Shown in pieces: positions 1 to 5,087 of a stretch of 5,087 nucleotides of DNA. Positions within the stretch are counted from its first letter, which is position 1. Every line of letters begins with the position of its first letter. The notes under the pieces are model-generated. The model was given only the letters and a program-made list of their open reading frames with translations. It searched no databases and was not told the DNA's origin. This DNA comes from Gordonibacter sp036659115 (GTDB lineage: Bacteria; Actinomycetota; Coriobacteriia; Coriobacteriales; Eggerthellaceae), in assembly GCF_036659115.1 (NCBI RefSeq), contig NZ_JAVXDF010000124.1. One strand, 5' to 3'. Made by a program: the position numbers and the translations under genes.

Positions 1-44
1 GGCGCAAGGCCGTCGATGCAGTCTTTCAGTTCTTGGTAGTCCAT
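1..44 (-). CDS. 5' end of an unidentified gene running off the left edge
   Basis: Only the first 14 codons are visible, reading MDYQELKDCIDGLA, and the gene leaves the window. The ATG is well supported because a purine-rich AAGGGGGAA ribosome site lies about 5 bases upstream on the minus strand. The peptide is acidic and probably helical, with no signal sequence in the visible part. It lies 110 bases downstream of cydC on the same strand. A TATAAT box and a hairpin lie between them, so it probably has its own promoter, although read-through from cydDC is possible because I see no clear terminator. I cannot assign a family from 14 residues. Confidence 0.65.
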   Translation of the reverse strand, partial: MDYQELKDCIDGLA

Positions 45-61
45 GGATTTCCCCCTTGATC

Positions 62-78
62 ACCGCGCAAGGCGCGGT
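62..78 (-). other. Perfect 7-bp hairpin in the leader of the left-edge gene
   Basis: ACCGCGC and GCGCGGT form a perfect 7-bp stem around a 3-base loop. No T-run follows on either strand, so it does not look like an intrinsic terminator. It lies between the TATAAT box at 94-99 and the ribosome site of the gene starting at 44, so it would be in the 5' leader RNA. An mRNA-stabilising hairpin, a translational control element or a DNA operator are all possible. Confidence 0.5.
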
Positions 79-93
79 ATGTCTGTAGGGCTG

Positions 94-99
94 ATTATA
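94..99 (-). promoter_or_regulatory. Candidate -10 box (TATAAT) for the left-edge gene
   Basis: The minus strand reads a perfect TATAAT in otherwise GC-rich DNA, about 50 bases upstream of the ATG at 44. No good -35 hexamer lies at the usual 16-18 base spacing; the nearest TTG-containing stretch (TTGGTT) is too close. Transcription would start near 87 and give a leader of about 43 bases that contains the hairpin. The missing -35 suggests an activator-dependent promoter or a chance match. Confidence 0.4.
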
Positions 100-154
100 C
101 CTCGAGCAACCAACTCGTTCCCCCCGAAGCGCCTCTCCCCGCGAAACATCGAAC

Positions 155-1918
155 TCAGCCTTCAAGCTCGATGCCGCGATCGAAGGCCATGAGCGAGCGG
201 TACCGCTCGCTTGTCCGAGCCAGCTCGCCCGGCGATCCGTCCATCTCGACACGACCGTCCTCCACAAACACCACGCGGTCCATGAGCGACACGCCTGCCA
301 GGTGATGGGTGATCATGATGACGGTCTTGCCCTCCAAGGCCTCGAACACGGTTTCTAGAAGAGCGCGCTCGGTGAGGGGGTCCAAGCCCACGGTCGGCTC
401 GTCGAGGATAACCACCGGCACTTCCTGCAACAGCACGCGGGCAAGTGCGATACGGTGGCGCTCGCCTCCGGAGAAGCGCATGCCCGCTTCGTCGACCATC
501 GTATGCAGGCCGGCAGGCAGGCGGCGGGCCATCTCGCGCAGGCCCACCTTCTCCAACACCTCCCACACCTGCTCTTCGCTAGCCTGCTCGCGCGCCAGGC
601 GCAGGTTCTCCAACAGCGTCATATTGAACAAGTACGTGCGCTGCTGGATAACACCGAAGTAGCGCGGCGCCCCGTCATGTAGCTGGCACGTCGGAGCACC
701 GCCGAGCGTTACACTGCCCTGGTTAGGCTCGATGTCCCCGCGAAGAAGCGTTGCGAGCGTGCTCTTCCCCGCCCCACTGCGACCGAGGATGGCCACTTTC
801 TCGCCGGGGGCGACCTTCAGGCTCAAGCCCTCGAGCACCTCGCGATCGGTACCGGGATAGCGGTAGTGCACCCGATCGACGCACAGGACGAGCGGGTCTT
901 TGGGCACGCATGGCTCGACAGCGGGTTCGTCTTCGGCTAGGTACGGCAACGCGTTTAGCCGCGCGACCGAGTCGGTGTAGGCAAAGGCGTCGACCGCAGC
1001 CGAAGACAGAGGAGAGAACGCCTCGATCAGCGGGAAGAAGCCCAGCACCACCGCTGCGATCCAGTTGGCCGCGCCCGTGTCCCCACCGCCGAACGTCGCG
1101 CCCGCCCACACCAGCAGGAGTACGGCAACGAGGGCGAACACCGCCTGAACCACCACATCGCGGCGACGGTCGAAGCGATCCTGGGAAAGCGCGATCCGCT
1201 TCATAGCACGCTCCGAGTCCCGGTAGCGCTGCAGGTACTCGTCGCCGCGCTGGGCGAACACCCAGTCGGACACGCCCAGCACGTTGTCGGTGAGCTCGGC
1301 GTACAGCTCTGCGCGCAGCTGCTTGTAGCGCAGGCGCCGCGCACCGTTCACCAACACCGACACCAACGGCACTACGAACACCACCACGCCCAGCCCCAGC
1401 ACGAGCGCAAGCGCCAAGAACGCCGAGAAGAAGCCCGCTGCCGCCACCAGCACCACGTAGAGCAGCCAGGCAATCGCAGTCGGGAACACCGTGCGCAAAT
1501 ACAGGTTCTGAATATGCCCGATGTCTTCGGCCAGCAACCCTAAGATGTCGCCCGTGCGGTGTGTCGCGCGGAAGAACAGCGCATCTTTCTCGAGCGAGCG
1601 GTACAGCGCCGCGCGCAGGCCCGAGGTCATGCGCAGCACCCAGTCGTGGCTTTGCAGGCGCTCCAGATAATGGAGTATCGGCTTGCCGAACCCGAAGATG
1701 CGCACGAGGATAAGCGGAATATTCAGCACAAGTATCGTCTCAGGGATAGAGGCCGCGCCGCTAATAAGGTAGCCCGACGTGAACATGAGCGCTCCGGCGA
1801 ACAGAAACGCGGCTAGCCCCAGCACCAGCGCGCAGGCCAGCACCGTACGGTACTGCCGAAAGAAGGGCTTCACCCAGCGGTCGTTTCTCCACGTATGCAG
1901 CGCACCCGCACGACTCAT
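155..1918 (-). CDS. cydC: CydC, ABC exporter subunit for cytochrome bd assembly
   Basis: This is one half of the heterodimeric CydDC inner-membrane ABC exporter. CydDC is needed to mature cytochrome bd quinol oxidase; it was described as a cysteine/glutathione exporter and more recently as a heme transporter. The 587-residue protein has the full type-IV exporter layout: an N-terminal six-helix membrane domain (about residues 25-305) and a C-terminal ATPase. Visible motifs are Walker A GRSGAGKST (379-387), Q-loop Q425/Q426, signature FSGGE (482-486), Walker B VVILDEP (502-508, catalytic Glu507), D-loop GLD (511-513) and switch His538. The HYLERLQSHD stretch (83-92) and the LSGGE-like signature, in place of LSGGQ, mark it as CydC. 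His91 aligns with E. coli CydC His85, reported as a heme ligand. The start codon overlaps the cydD stop in ATGA, which implies translational coupling. Length is normal and no damage is seen. Confidence 0.95.
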   Translation of the reverse strand: MSRAGALHTWRNDRWVKPFFRQYRTVLACALVLGLAAFLFAGALMFTSGYLISGAASIPETILVLNIPLILVRIFGFGKPILHYLERLQSHDWVLRMTSGLRAALYRSLEKDALFFRATHRTGDILGLLAEDIGHIQNLYLRTVFPTAIAWLLYVVLVAAAGFFSAFLALALVLGLGVVVFVVPLVSVLVNGARRLRYKQLRAELYAELTDNVLGVSDWVFAQRGDEYLQRYRDSERAMKRIALSQDRFDRRRDVVVQAVFALVAVLLLVWAGATFGGGDTGAANWIAAVVLGFFPLIEAFSPLSSAAVDAFAYTDSVARLNALPYLAEDEPAVEPCVPKDPLVLCVDRVHYRYPGTDREVLEGLSLKVAPGEKVAILGRSGAGKSTLATLLRGDIEPNQGSVTLGGAPTCQLHDGAPRYFGVIQQRTYLFNMTLLENLRLAREQASEEQVWEVLEKVGLREMARRLPAGLHTMVDEAGMRFSGGERHRIALARVLLQEVPVVILDEPTVGLDPLTERALLETVFEALEGKTVIMITHHLAGVSLMDRVVFVEDGRVEMDGSPGELARTSERYRSLMAFDRGIELEG

Positions 1919-3633
1919 AGCGCACCACCCCCCACACGGGACACGAGGCGGCGGAAGGCGCCCTCCGAAGCCAGCAGTTCCTCAAGCGTACCAGACTCGA
2001 CGATGCGTCCGTCCTCCATGACCAAGATCAGATCCATCTCGGCGCACCAATGCAGACGATGGGTGGCGAAGAACACAAGACGGCCTTCCATGAGCGGCAA
2101 CATGCGCTCTTTCAGCTCGAACTCGGTCTCGATGTCCAGATGCGCCGTAGGCTCGTCGAACAGCAGTATGCGGCGCTGCTCGTCCAACAGCGCCCGGGCA
2201 AGCGCGATGCGCTGGGCCTGGCCCCCGGAAAGGACCCGGGCACCTTCGCCGATAAGCGTATCCAAGCCGTCGGGCAGCTCGCCCACCAGCTCCTCGAGGC
2301 CCACGATGCGCACCGCTTCCGCAATCTGGTCCTCGCTCGCATCCGTGCGGTAAAACGCGATGTTCTCGCGCAAAGTAGCGTGGAAGAGGTAGGGGGTCTG
2401 CGGAATGAATATGGTTTGGCGCTGCCAGTCGAGCTGGCGCAGATCGGCAACCTGTTCGCCCGCGACCCTCACCGAGCCCCGCGACGGCGTGGAAAAACCG
2501 CCCAACAGATTCACCAGCGTACTCTTGCCCGCGCCGCTCGCTCCGACGATGCCCACCTTCTGGAAGCCCTGCGCCCGAAAAGTTACCTCGTCAAGCGCCT
2601 CGTAGTCGGGATAAGCGAACCCCACACGCTGCAACTCGATGGCAGTCGAGGCGTCCCACAAGGGAAGGGCGTGCTGCACGCGAGGCTGCTCGGGCTCGCC
2701 GATGAGGTTTTGGATGGACACGAGCGCGTTTTTGCCATCGAGCGAGGCGTGGTAGTCGGCCGCAAACTCGCGCACCGGCTTGAAATACTCCGGCACCAAC
2801 ACGAGCACCACCAGCGCCGGGAAGAAGGAAAGGGAGCCGTCTATCAGGCGAAATCCCAGCATGATAGCCACTGCGGCAAGAGAGCCGGTGGCAAACAGGT
2901 CAAGCACGCTCGAAGACAGCGTGGCCACGCGCAGCGTTTTCATGGTGGCTTCGCGAAAGCGCTCGCTCACGTGCATGATGCTCGCCCCATGGGCACGCCC
3001 GCGACCGAGCAGCTTCAGCGTGTCGATACCGCGCAGCGAGTCGATGAAATGGTTGGACATAACCTGGAACGTCGCGTGCTGCTTGGCCGCCTCGTCCTGG
3101 GCCGTATGCCCCAAGATAACCATGTATAAGATGATGAAGGGAAACGCGATAACCGCGATAACGCCCGATACCCAGTCGAGCGGAAATATCCACGCCAGCA
3201 GCACCAGCGGGATGACCACGACCCCGACCGCTTTCGGCAGAATCAGACGGAGGTAGGTTTCCACCTGGTCGACGCCTTCCAGCACCATGGTGGACACGCT
3301 GCCCGTACCGTGCGCCTGCACGACACCCGCACCCCCCTCGAACACCTTTTCCAGCAGACGGGTGCGCAGCTCGTCGGCACGAGCGGCGGCATAGCCCTCA
3401 AGATAAGCCTGCTGCACGTACACGAGCACCTGACGCCCGATAAAGCAGCAAGCGAAAAGAACAATCCACCCCACCTGGTCGGCCAGAGCCGCACCGTACC
3501 ATAAGTCCACGATAGCGGCAGCAAGCGCCCACGCCTGCCCCGCCACGGCAAGCGCCCGGGCAATATCGAGGAACAACAGCGCCAGCAAAGCGGCTTTCAC
3601 GCCCGGAAGCGCGAAGATGGATTTGTCGATCAC
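1915..3633 (-). CDS. cydD: CydD, ABC exporter subunit for cytochrome bd assembly
   Basis: This is the partner of CydC in the membrane exporter required for cytochrome bd biogenesis. Numbered from the upstream GTG at 3639 (574 residues), the membrane domain spans about 14-300 and contains the CydD-type stretch VPEYFKPVREFAADYHA (282-298). The ATPase has Walker A GASGAGKST (366-374), Q-loop Gln414, signature LSGGQ (470-474), Walker B ILLFDEP (491-497, Glu496), D-loop HLD (500-502) and switch His527. All motifs are canonical, so both nucleotide sites of the heterodimer look usable. I prefer the GTG at 3633 (572 residues, MIDKSIFALPG) because GGGGAGG lies 7 bases upstream of it but only 1 base upstream of the GTG at 3639. 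cydC follows with a 4-base overlap. No cydA or cydB is present in this window. Confidence 0.94.
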   Translation of the reverse strand: MIDKSIFALPGVKAALLALLFLDIARALAVAGQAWALAAAIVDLWYGAALADQVGWIVLFACCFIGRQVLVYVQQAYLEGYAAARADELRTRLLEKVFEGGAGVVQAHGTGSVSTMVLEGVDQVETYLRLILPKAVGVVVIPLVLLAWIFPLDWVSGVIAVIAFPFIILYMVILGHTAQDEAAKQHATFQVMSNHFIDSLRGIDTLKLLGRGRAHGASIMHVSERFREATMKTLRVATLSSSVLDLFATGSLAAVAIMLGFRLIDGSLSFFPALVVLVLVPEYFKPVREFAADYHASLDGKNALVSIQNLIGEPEQPRVQHALPLWDASTAIELQRVGFAYPDYEALDEVTFRAQGFQKVGIVGASGAGKSTLVNLLGGFSTPSRGSVRVAGEQVADLRQLDWQRQTIFIPQTPYLFHATLRENIAFYRTDASEDQIAEAVRIVGLEELVGELPDGLDTLIGEGARVLSGGQAQRIALARALLDEQRRILLFDEPTAHLDIETEFELKERMLPLMEGRLVFFATHRLHWCAEMDLILVMEDGRIVESGTLEELLASEGAFRRLVSRVGGGAL

Positions 3634-3640
3634 GCGCACG

Positions 3641-3647
3641 CCTCCCC
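3641..3647 (-). promoter_or_regulatory. Ribosome binding site that decides the cydD start
   Basis: The minus strand reads GGGGAGG, a near-perfect Shine-Dalgarno sequence. It is followed by one base and the GTG at 3639, then a CGC codon, then the GTG at 3633. A 7-base spacer to the second GTG is ideal, while a 1-base spacer to the first is not workable, so translation most likely begins at 3633. Confidence 0.7.
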
Positions 3648-3664
3648 TGAGGATTCGATGGCCA

Positions 3665-3714
3665 GATTGCGGCGCAATCCACCTCGTGCAAAAGCCTCGA
3701 GCGGCACCGCAATC
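3665..3714 (-). promoter_or_regulatory. Alternative inverted repeats in the cydD leader
   Basis: Three complementary elements share bases. GATTGC (3665-3670) and GCAATC (3674-3679) form a 6-bp hairpin with a 3-base loop. GATTGCGG (3665-3672) is also perfectly complementary to CCGCAATC (3707-3714), giving an 8-bp stem across 34 bases. The second arm overlaps a small GCGG-CA-CCGC hairpin (3701-3710). These pairings exclude one another, so the leader RNA could fold in two ways about 20 bases before the cydD ribosome site. No T-run follows, so this is not an obvious terminator. Function is inferred only; the repeats themselves are plain in the sequence. Confidence 0.35.
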
Positions 3715-3773
3715 AGAAGTCTAGCACAGCTCCACAGATCGCTTACGGTTCACCAAGCAAATTTGTTACTTAT

Positions 3774-3779
3774 TTTATA
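3774..3779 (-). promoter_or_regulatory. Candidate -10 box for cydDC in an AT-rich patch
   Basis: The stretch 3756-3787 is strikingly AT-rich for this window, and the minus strand reads TATAAA, 5 of 6 to the consensus. It lies just after the stop codon of the pentapeptide gene and about 140 bases before cydD. TTGGGG upstream is spaced 20 bases away, which is too long, so the -35 element is unconvincing. It could allow cydDC to be transcribed independently of the upstream gene. Confidence 0.3.
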
Positions 3780-3782
3780 TCA

Positions 3783-4475
3783 TTAGTCCTTGATCTCCAC
3801 CCCAAGGCGCTGTGCGATGCCAGCCGCCTGGTAGAGGTCCATGATGCAGCCGCGCAGCTCGCCCATTTCGTCGGAGAGCACGATATCGGCCAGCTGGCAG
3901 CGAGTCAGGTCGACACCCGCCAGGCTGGTGCGGAAAAAGCTCGTACCCACAAAACGCACGTCGTCGAACGCCACACGCACCAAGCGCGCCTCAGCAATGT
4001 GGGCTTGCGAGAAGTCACATGACCGCACGTCCACATCGCCCAGCTTCGCCTTCGTGAACGCGGCATAAGACGCCGTGGAATCGCGCAACTCTACGCGGTA
4101 AAACACCGCCTCGGTGAAATCCGCGCCCGTGAACTTGCATGACAAGAAGGTGCAGCGCGTAAAGTTCGCCTCCGAGAAATCGCAGTTCGAGAAGTCGCAG
4201 CCCGAAAACGCTACATCGGTAAACGAGGCACGCGTGAAGCAGCAGGCTGCAAAAGCGCACCGGTCCACCTGCGACTCAGACAGCTCCAGCAGCGTGAAGT
4301 CGGCGCGAGCAGCCTCGTCGCCGGACAGGCGCACATGCGAAGCAAAGGGATCTCCCCCACCCTCCTGCTCGATCCACGCCGAGAGCGATTCCACCTCTAC
4401 CAGTTCACCGGGGATAATCGGATTTGCGGGCACAGGCGCAGAAACTTTCCGCGTATTCGTCGGGTTTAGGGACAT
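3783..4475 (-). CDS. Pentapeptide-repeat protein with Qnr-like C-terminal cap
   Basis: This 230-residue protein is predicted to fold as a right-handed quadrilateral beta-helix. After a non-repetitive N-terminus (1-55), the central residue of each pentapeptide falls on every multiple of five from Phe60 to Leu200: 29 repeats with no insertion, about seven coils. Examples are CDF (93-95), ADF (118-120) and VDL (188-190). The end, LRGCIMDLYQAAGIAQRLGV (207-226), resembles the Qnr C-terminus (LQGVKLDNYQASLLMERLG), where a helix forms the dimer interface. Qnr and MfpA proteins mimic DNA and bind gyrase; whether this one does is unknown, and the repeat family includes many members of unknown role. 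The ATG at 4475 is chosen because AAGGAG lies 4 bases upstream, whereas a TTG extension to 4547 has no ribosome site. It has 10 cysteines. It precedes cydD on the same strand with a 149-base gap. Confidence 0.85.
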   Translation of the reverse strand: MSLNPTNTRKVSAPVPANPIIPGELVEVESLSAWIEQEGGGDPFASHVRLSGDEAARADFTLLELSESQVDRCAFAACCFTRASFTDVAFSGCDFSNCDFSEANFTRCTFLSCKFTGADFTEAVFYRVELRDSTASYAAFTKAKLGDVDVRSCDFSQAHIAEARLVRVAFDDVRFVGTSFFRTSLAGVDLTRCQLADIVLSDEMGELRGCIMDLYQAAGIAQRLGVEIKD

Positions 4476-4479
4476 GCTT

Positions 4480-4485
4480 CTCCTT
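4480..4485 (-). promoter_or_regulatory. Ribosome binding site of the pentapeptide gene
   Basis: AAGGAG on the minus strand lies 4 bases before the ATG at 4475. It settles the start in favour of a protein beginning MSLNPTNT and against the longer frame that opens at a TTG at 4547. Confidence 0.7.
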
Positions 4486-4568
4486 CGGCTTTCAGCACCT
4501 GCCTCCGTATATGCAAACAGCGGGCGCAGGCTGACATTTTCCAACAAGACAGGATATCGAACCTCCCT

Positions 4569-4574
4569 ATTCTA
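4569..4574 (-). promoter_or_regulatory. Weak candidate -10 box for the pentapeptide gene
   Basis: The minus strand reads TAGAAT, 5 of 6 to the consensus, about 95 bases before the pentapeptide ATG in the 259-base divergent region (4476-4734). No matching -35 hexamer is seen at 16-18 bases. I found no convincing plus-strand promoter for the gene at 4735 in this region, and no terminator, tRNA or extra gene. The palindrome TCGATCGA (4608-4615) is the only other ordered element noted. Confidence 0.2.
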
Positions 4575-4734
4575 CCCGAGCTCAAACCGTACAGCGCGTA
4601 TTTTACGTCGATCGAGAAACTAAGGCTCGAAGGACACACCCTACGAAACCGCATCCTGCACACCGGCCACCCCCAAGCAGACACCTTCCTTTTGCCGCCA
4701 CCCACTAAAACGGATTGGAGAAAGAGGTAGTGGC

Positions 4735-5037
4735 ATGACACCAGAAAACAACTCAAACGGCCAGAAAAAATACCTGAAGAGTGAAAATGCAGGAGGCTTG
4801 GTGGATGCCTCGTTTTACGCGCAGATTTACGAGATCGTGGCGAGCATCCGCCAACGTGCCTATTCGGCAGCGAATTCCGCTGTGGTGCAGGCATATTGGC
4901 ATATAGGAAAGAGTATCGTAGAGAAGCAGGGCGGCCTGGAACGCGCGGAATACGGAGCAAAGCTGATCCAACAGTTGTCGAAGCGCATGACAGCCGATTT
5001 CGGCAAGGGGTTCACGGTATCTAACCTCAAAACTTGA
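4735..5037 (+). CDS. DUF1016/YhcG-type protein, N-terminal fragment cut by an insertion element
   Basis: The 100-residue product matches the DUF1016 N-terminal domain as I know it: a helical region with YEIVASIRQRAYSAANSAV (32-50), VQAYWHIGKSIVEKQ (51-65), ERAEYG (69-74) and LSKRMTADFGKGFTVSNLK (81-99). Full family members are roughly 330-370 residues and carry a C-terminal PDDEXK nuclease domain (YhcG_C); that domain is absent here. The frame stops at a TGA (5035-5037) supplied by the insertion element, exactly where family members normally continue with a Met-Arg-x-Phe-Tyr segment. The ATG has AGAGGT about 6 bases upstream. These proteins often lie in restriction-modification and other defence loci, though their role is not firmly set. 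Its first codons are AT-richer than the cyd genes, hinting at acquired DNA. The remnant is probably non-functional as a nuclease. Confidence 0.85.
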   Translation: MTPENNSNGQKKYLKSENAGGLVDASFYAQIYEIVASIRQRAYSAANSAVVQAYWHIGKSIVEKQGGLERAEYGAKLIQQLSKRMTADFGKGFTVSNLKT

Positions 5038-5087
5038 CACTCCCCACGCCTAAAGGCGGGGGATTCTTCCTTCATCGCTGGTAGCCT
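5034..5087 (-). mobile_element. IS200/IS605-family element, right end only (continues past window)
   Basis: The sequence starting TTGACACTCCCC, with a GC-rich hairpin and then ATTCTTCC, is the reverse complement of the right end I know from tnpB-carrying IS200/IS605 elements. Those end in ...GGGGAGTGTCAA. On the minus strand the element would finish at TCAA, the same tetranucleotide as the IS608 right cleavage site. This family makes no target duplication and lacks ordinary terminal inverted repeats. The right end faces the DUF1016 gene, so tnpB, and tnpA if present, should lie beyond position 5087 and read toward this window. The exact boundary at 5033/5034 is inferred from the DUF1016 frame break and the TCAA rule. 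Confidence 0.8.
5041..5063 (-). repeat. Imperfect hairpin of the IS right end
   Basis: TCCCC (5041-5045) pairs with GGGGA (5059-5063) and CGCC (5047-5050) pairs with GGCG (5055-5058) around a TAAA loop, leaving A5046 unpaired. On the minus strand, the element's own top strand, the unpaired base is a T in the 3' arm. A mid-stem bulged T is what the Y1 transposase TnpA recognises in IS608 and ISDra2 hairpins. The hairpin foot is 3 bases from the TCAA end. Confidence 0.8.

Larger units (their letters stand above)
5014..5087 (-). ncRNA. Predicted 3' end of a TnpB omega/reRNA with its guide
   Basis: In TnpB elements the guide RNA covers the 3' end of tnpB and the right end of the element, and its guide is the roughly 16-20 bases of flanking DNA. 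By that rule the scaffold here would run in from the right edge through the hairpin to 5034. The guide would be GTTTTGAGGTTAGATACCGT (minus strand, 5033 to 5014), taken from the interrupted DUF1016 gene. The 5' part of the RNA is outside the window. This is inference from family knowledge; no RNA evidence is available. Confidence 0.35.

Noticed and set aside
62..78. Hairpin as a rho-independent terminator of cydDC
   Set aside because: No run of T follows the stem on the minus strand (GATCAAGGGGG follows), and it lies downstream of a TATAAT box, closer to the next gene's ribosome site.
2050..3129. Long open frame of 359 codons on the plus strand, opposite cydD
   Set aside because: It has no ribosome site, its translation is rich in Arg, His and Gln with no recognisable domain, and it lies wholly over a well-supported ABC exporter gene. 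Long antisense frames are common in GC-rich coding DNA.
3763..3768. TTGTTA as a Rex redox-repressor operator upstream of cydDC
   Set aside because: Rex sites need an inverted second half (TAACAA) a few bases away. Only one half-site is present, so the match is likely chance in AT-rich DNA.
4476..4547. N-terminal extension of the pentapeptide protein to a TTG at 4547
   Set aside because: No ribosome site precedes the TTG, whereas the ATG at 4475 has AAGGAG at a suitable distance. The extra 24 residues carry no repeat.
4466..4960. Minus-strand open frame of 164 codons across the divergent intergenic region
   Set aside because: It overlaps the start of the pentapeptide gene in another frame and runs antisense to the DUF1016 gene. 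The translation is low-complexity and Arg/Ser/Cys-rich, with no family resemblance.
5034..5038. TTGAC as the insertion target sequence in the host gene
   Set aside because: If TTGAC were host DNA, the uninterrupted gene would contain an in-frame TGA. It fits better as the TCAA-ending right end of the element read on the opposite strand.

Overview
This is a GC-rich bacterial window. Its core is a minus-strand cluster that encodes the heterodimeric ABC exporter CydDC, needed to assemble cytochrome bd quinol oxidase. Both subunits are intact and overlap by an ATGA junction. The base composition, the GTG start and the strong GGAGG-type ribosome sites suit a high-GC Gram-positive. A gut Coriobacteriia (Eggerthellaceae-like) member is my best guess, but this is an impression of style and no marker gene supports it.

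Layout from left to right. Positions 1-44 hold the first 14 codons of a minus-strand gene that leaves the window. It has its own ribosome site, a leader hairpin (62-78) and a perfect TATAAT box (94-99). Positions 155-1918 are cydC and 1915-3633 are cydD, both on the minus strand. The 149-base cydD leader (3634-3782) contains an AT-rich patch, a possible -10 box, and a set of mutually exclusive inverted repeats. Positions 3783-4475 (minus) encode a 230-residue pentapeptide-repeat protein. It has 29 consecutive repeats in unbroken register and a C-terminal cap that resembles Qnr proteins. A 259-base divergent intergenic region follows.

At the right end, on the plus strand, a DUF1016/YhcG-type gene (4735-5037) is cut off after its N-terminal domain. 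The break is at 5033/5034, where an IS200/IS605-family end begins with TTGA and a bulged-A hairpin. The element lies with its right end facing the DUF1016 gene, so its tnpB should be on the minus strand beyond the window. By the known logic of TnpB elements, the minus strand here would carry the 3' end of a guide (omega/re) RNA whose guide segment is the interrupted host gene itself.

How the parts work together: CydD and CydC form one membrane exporter. The pentapeptide protein lies just upstream on the same strand and could be co-transcribed, though the AT-rich gap may hold a separate promoter. The DUF1016 fragment and the insertion element form a separate accessory module at the right edge. 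The first codons of the DUF1016 gene look more AT-rich than the cyd genes, which fits acquired DNA.
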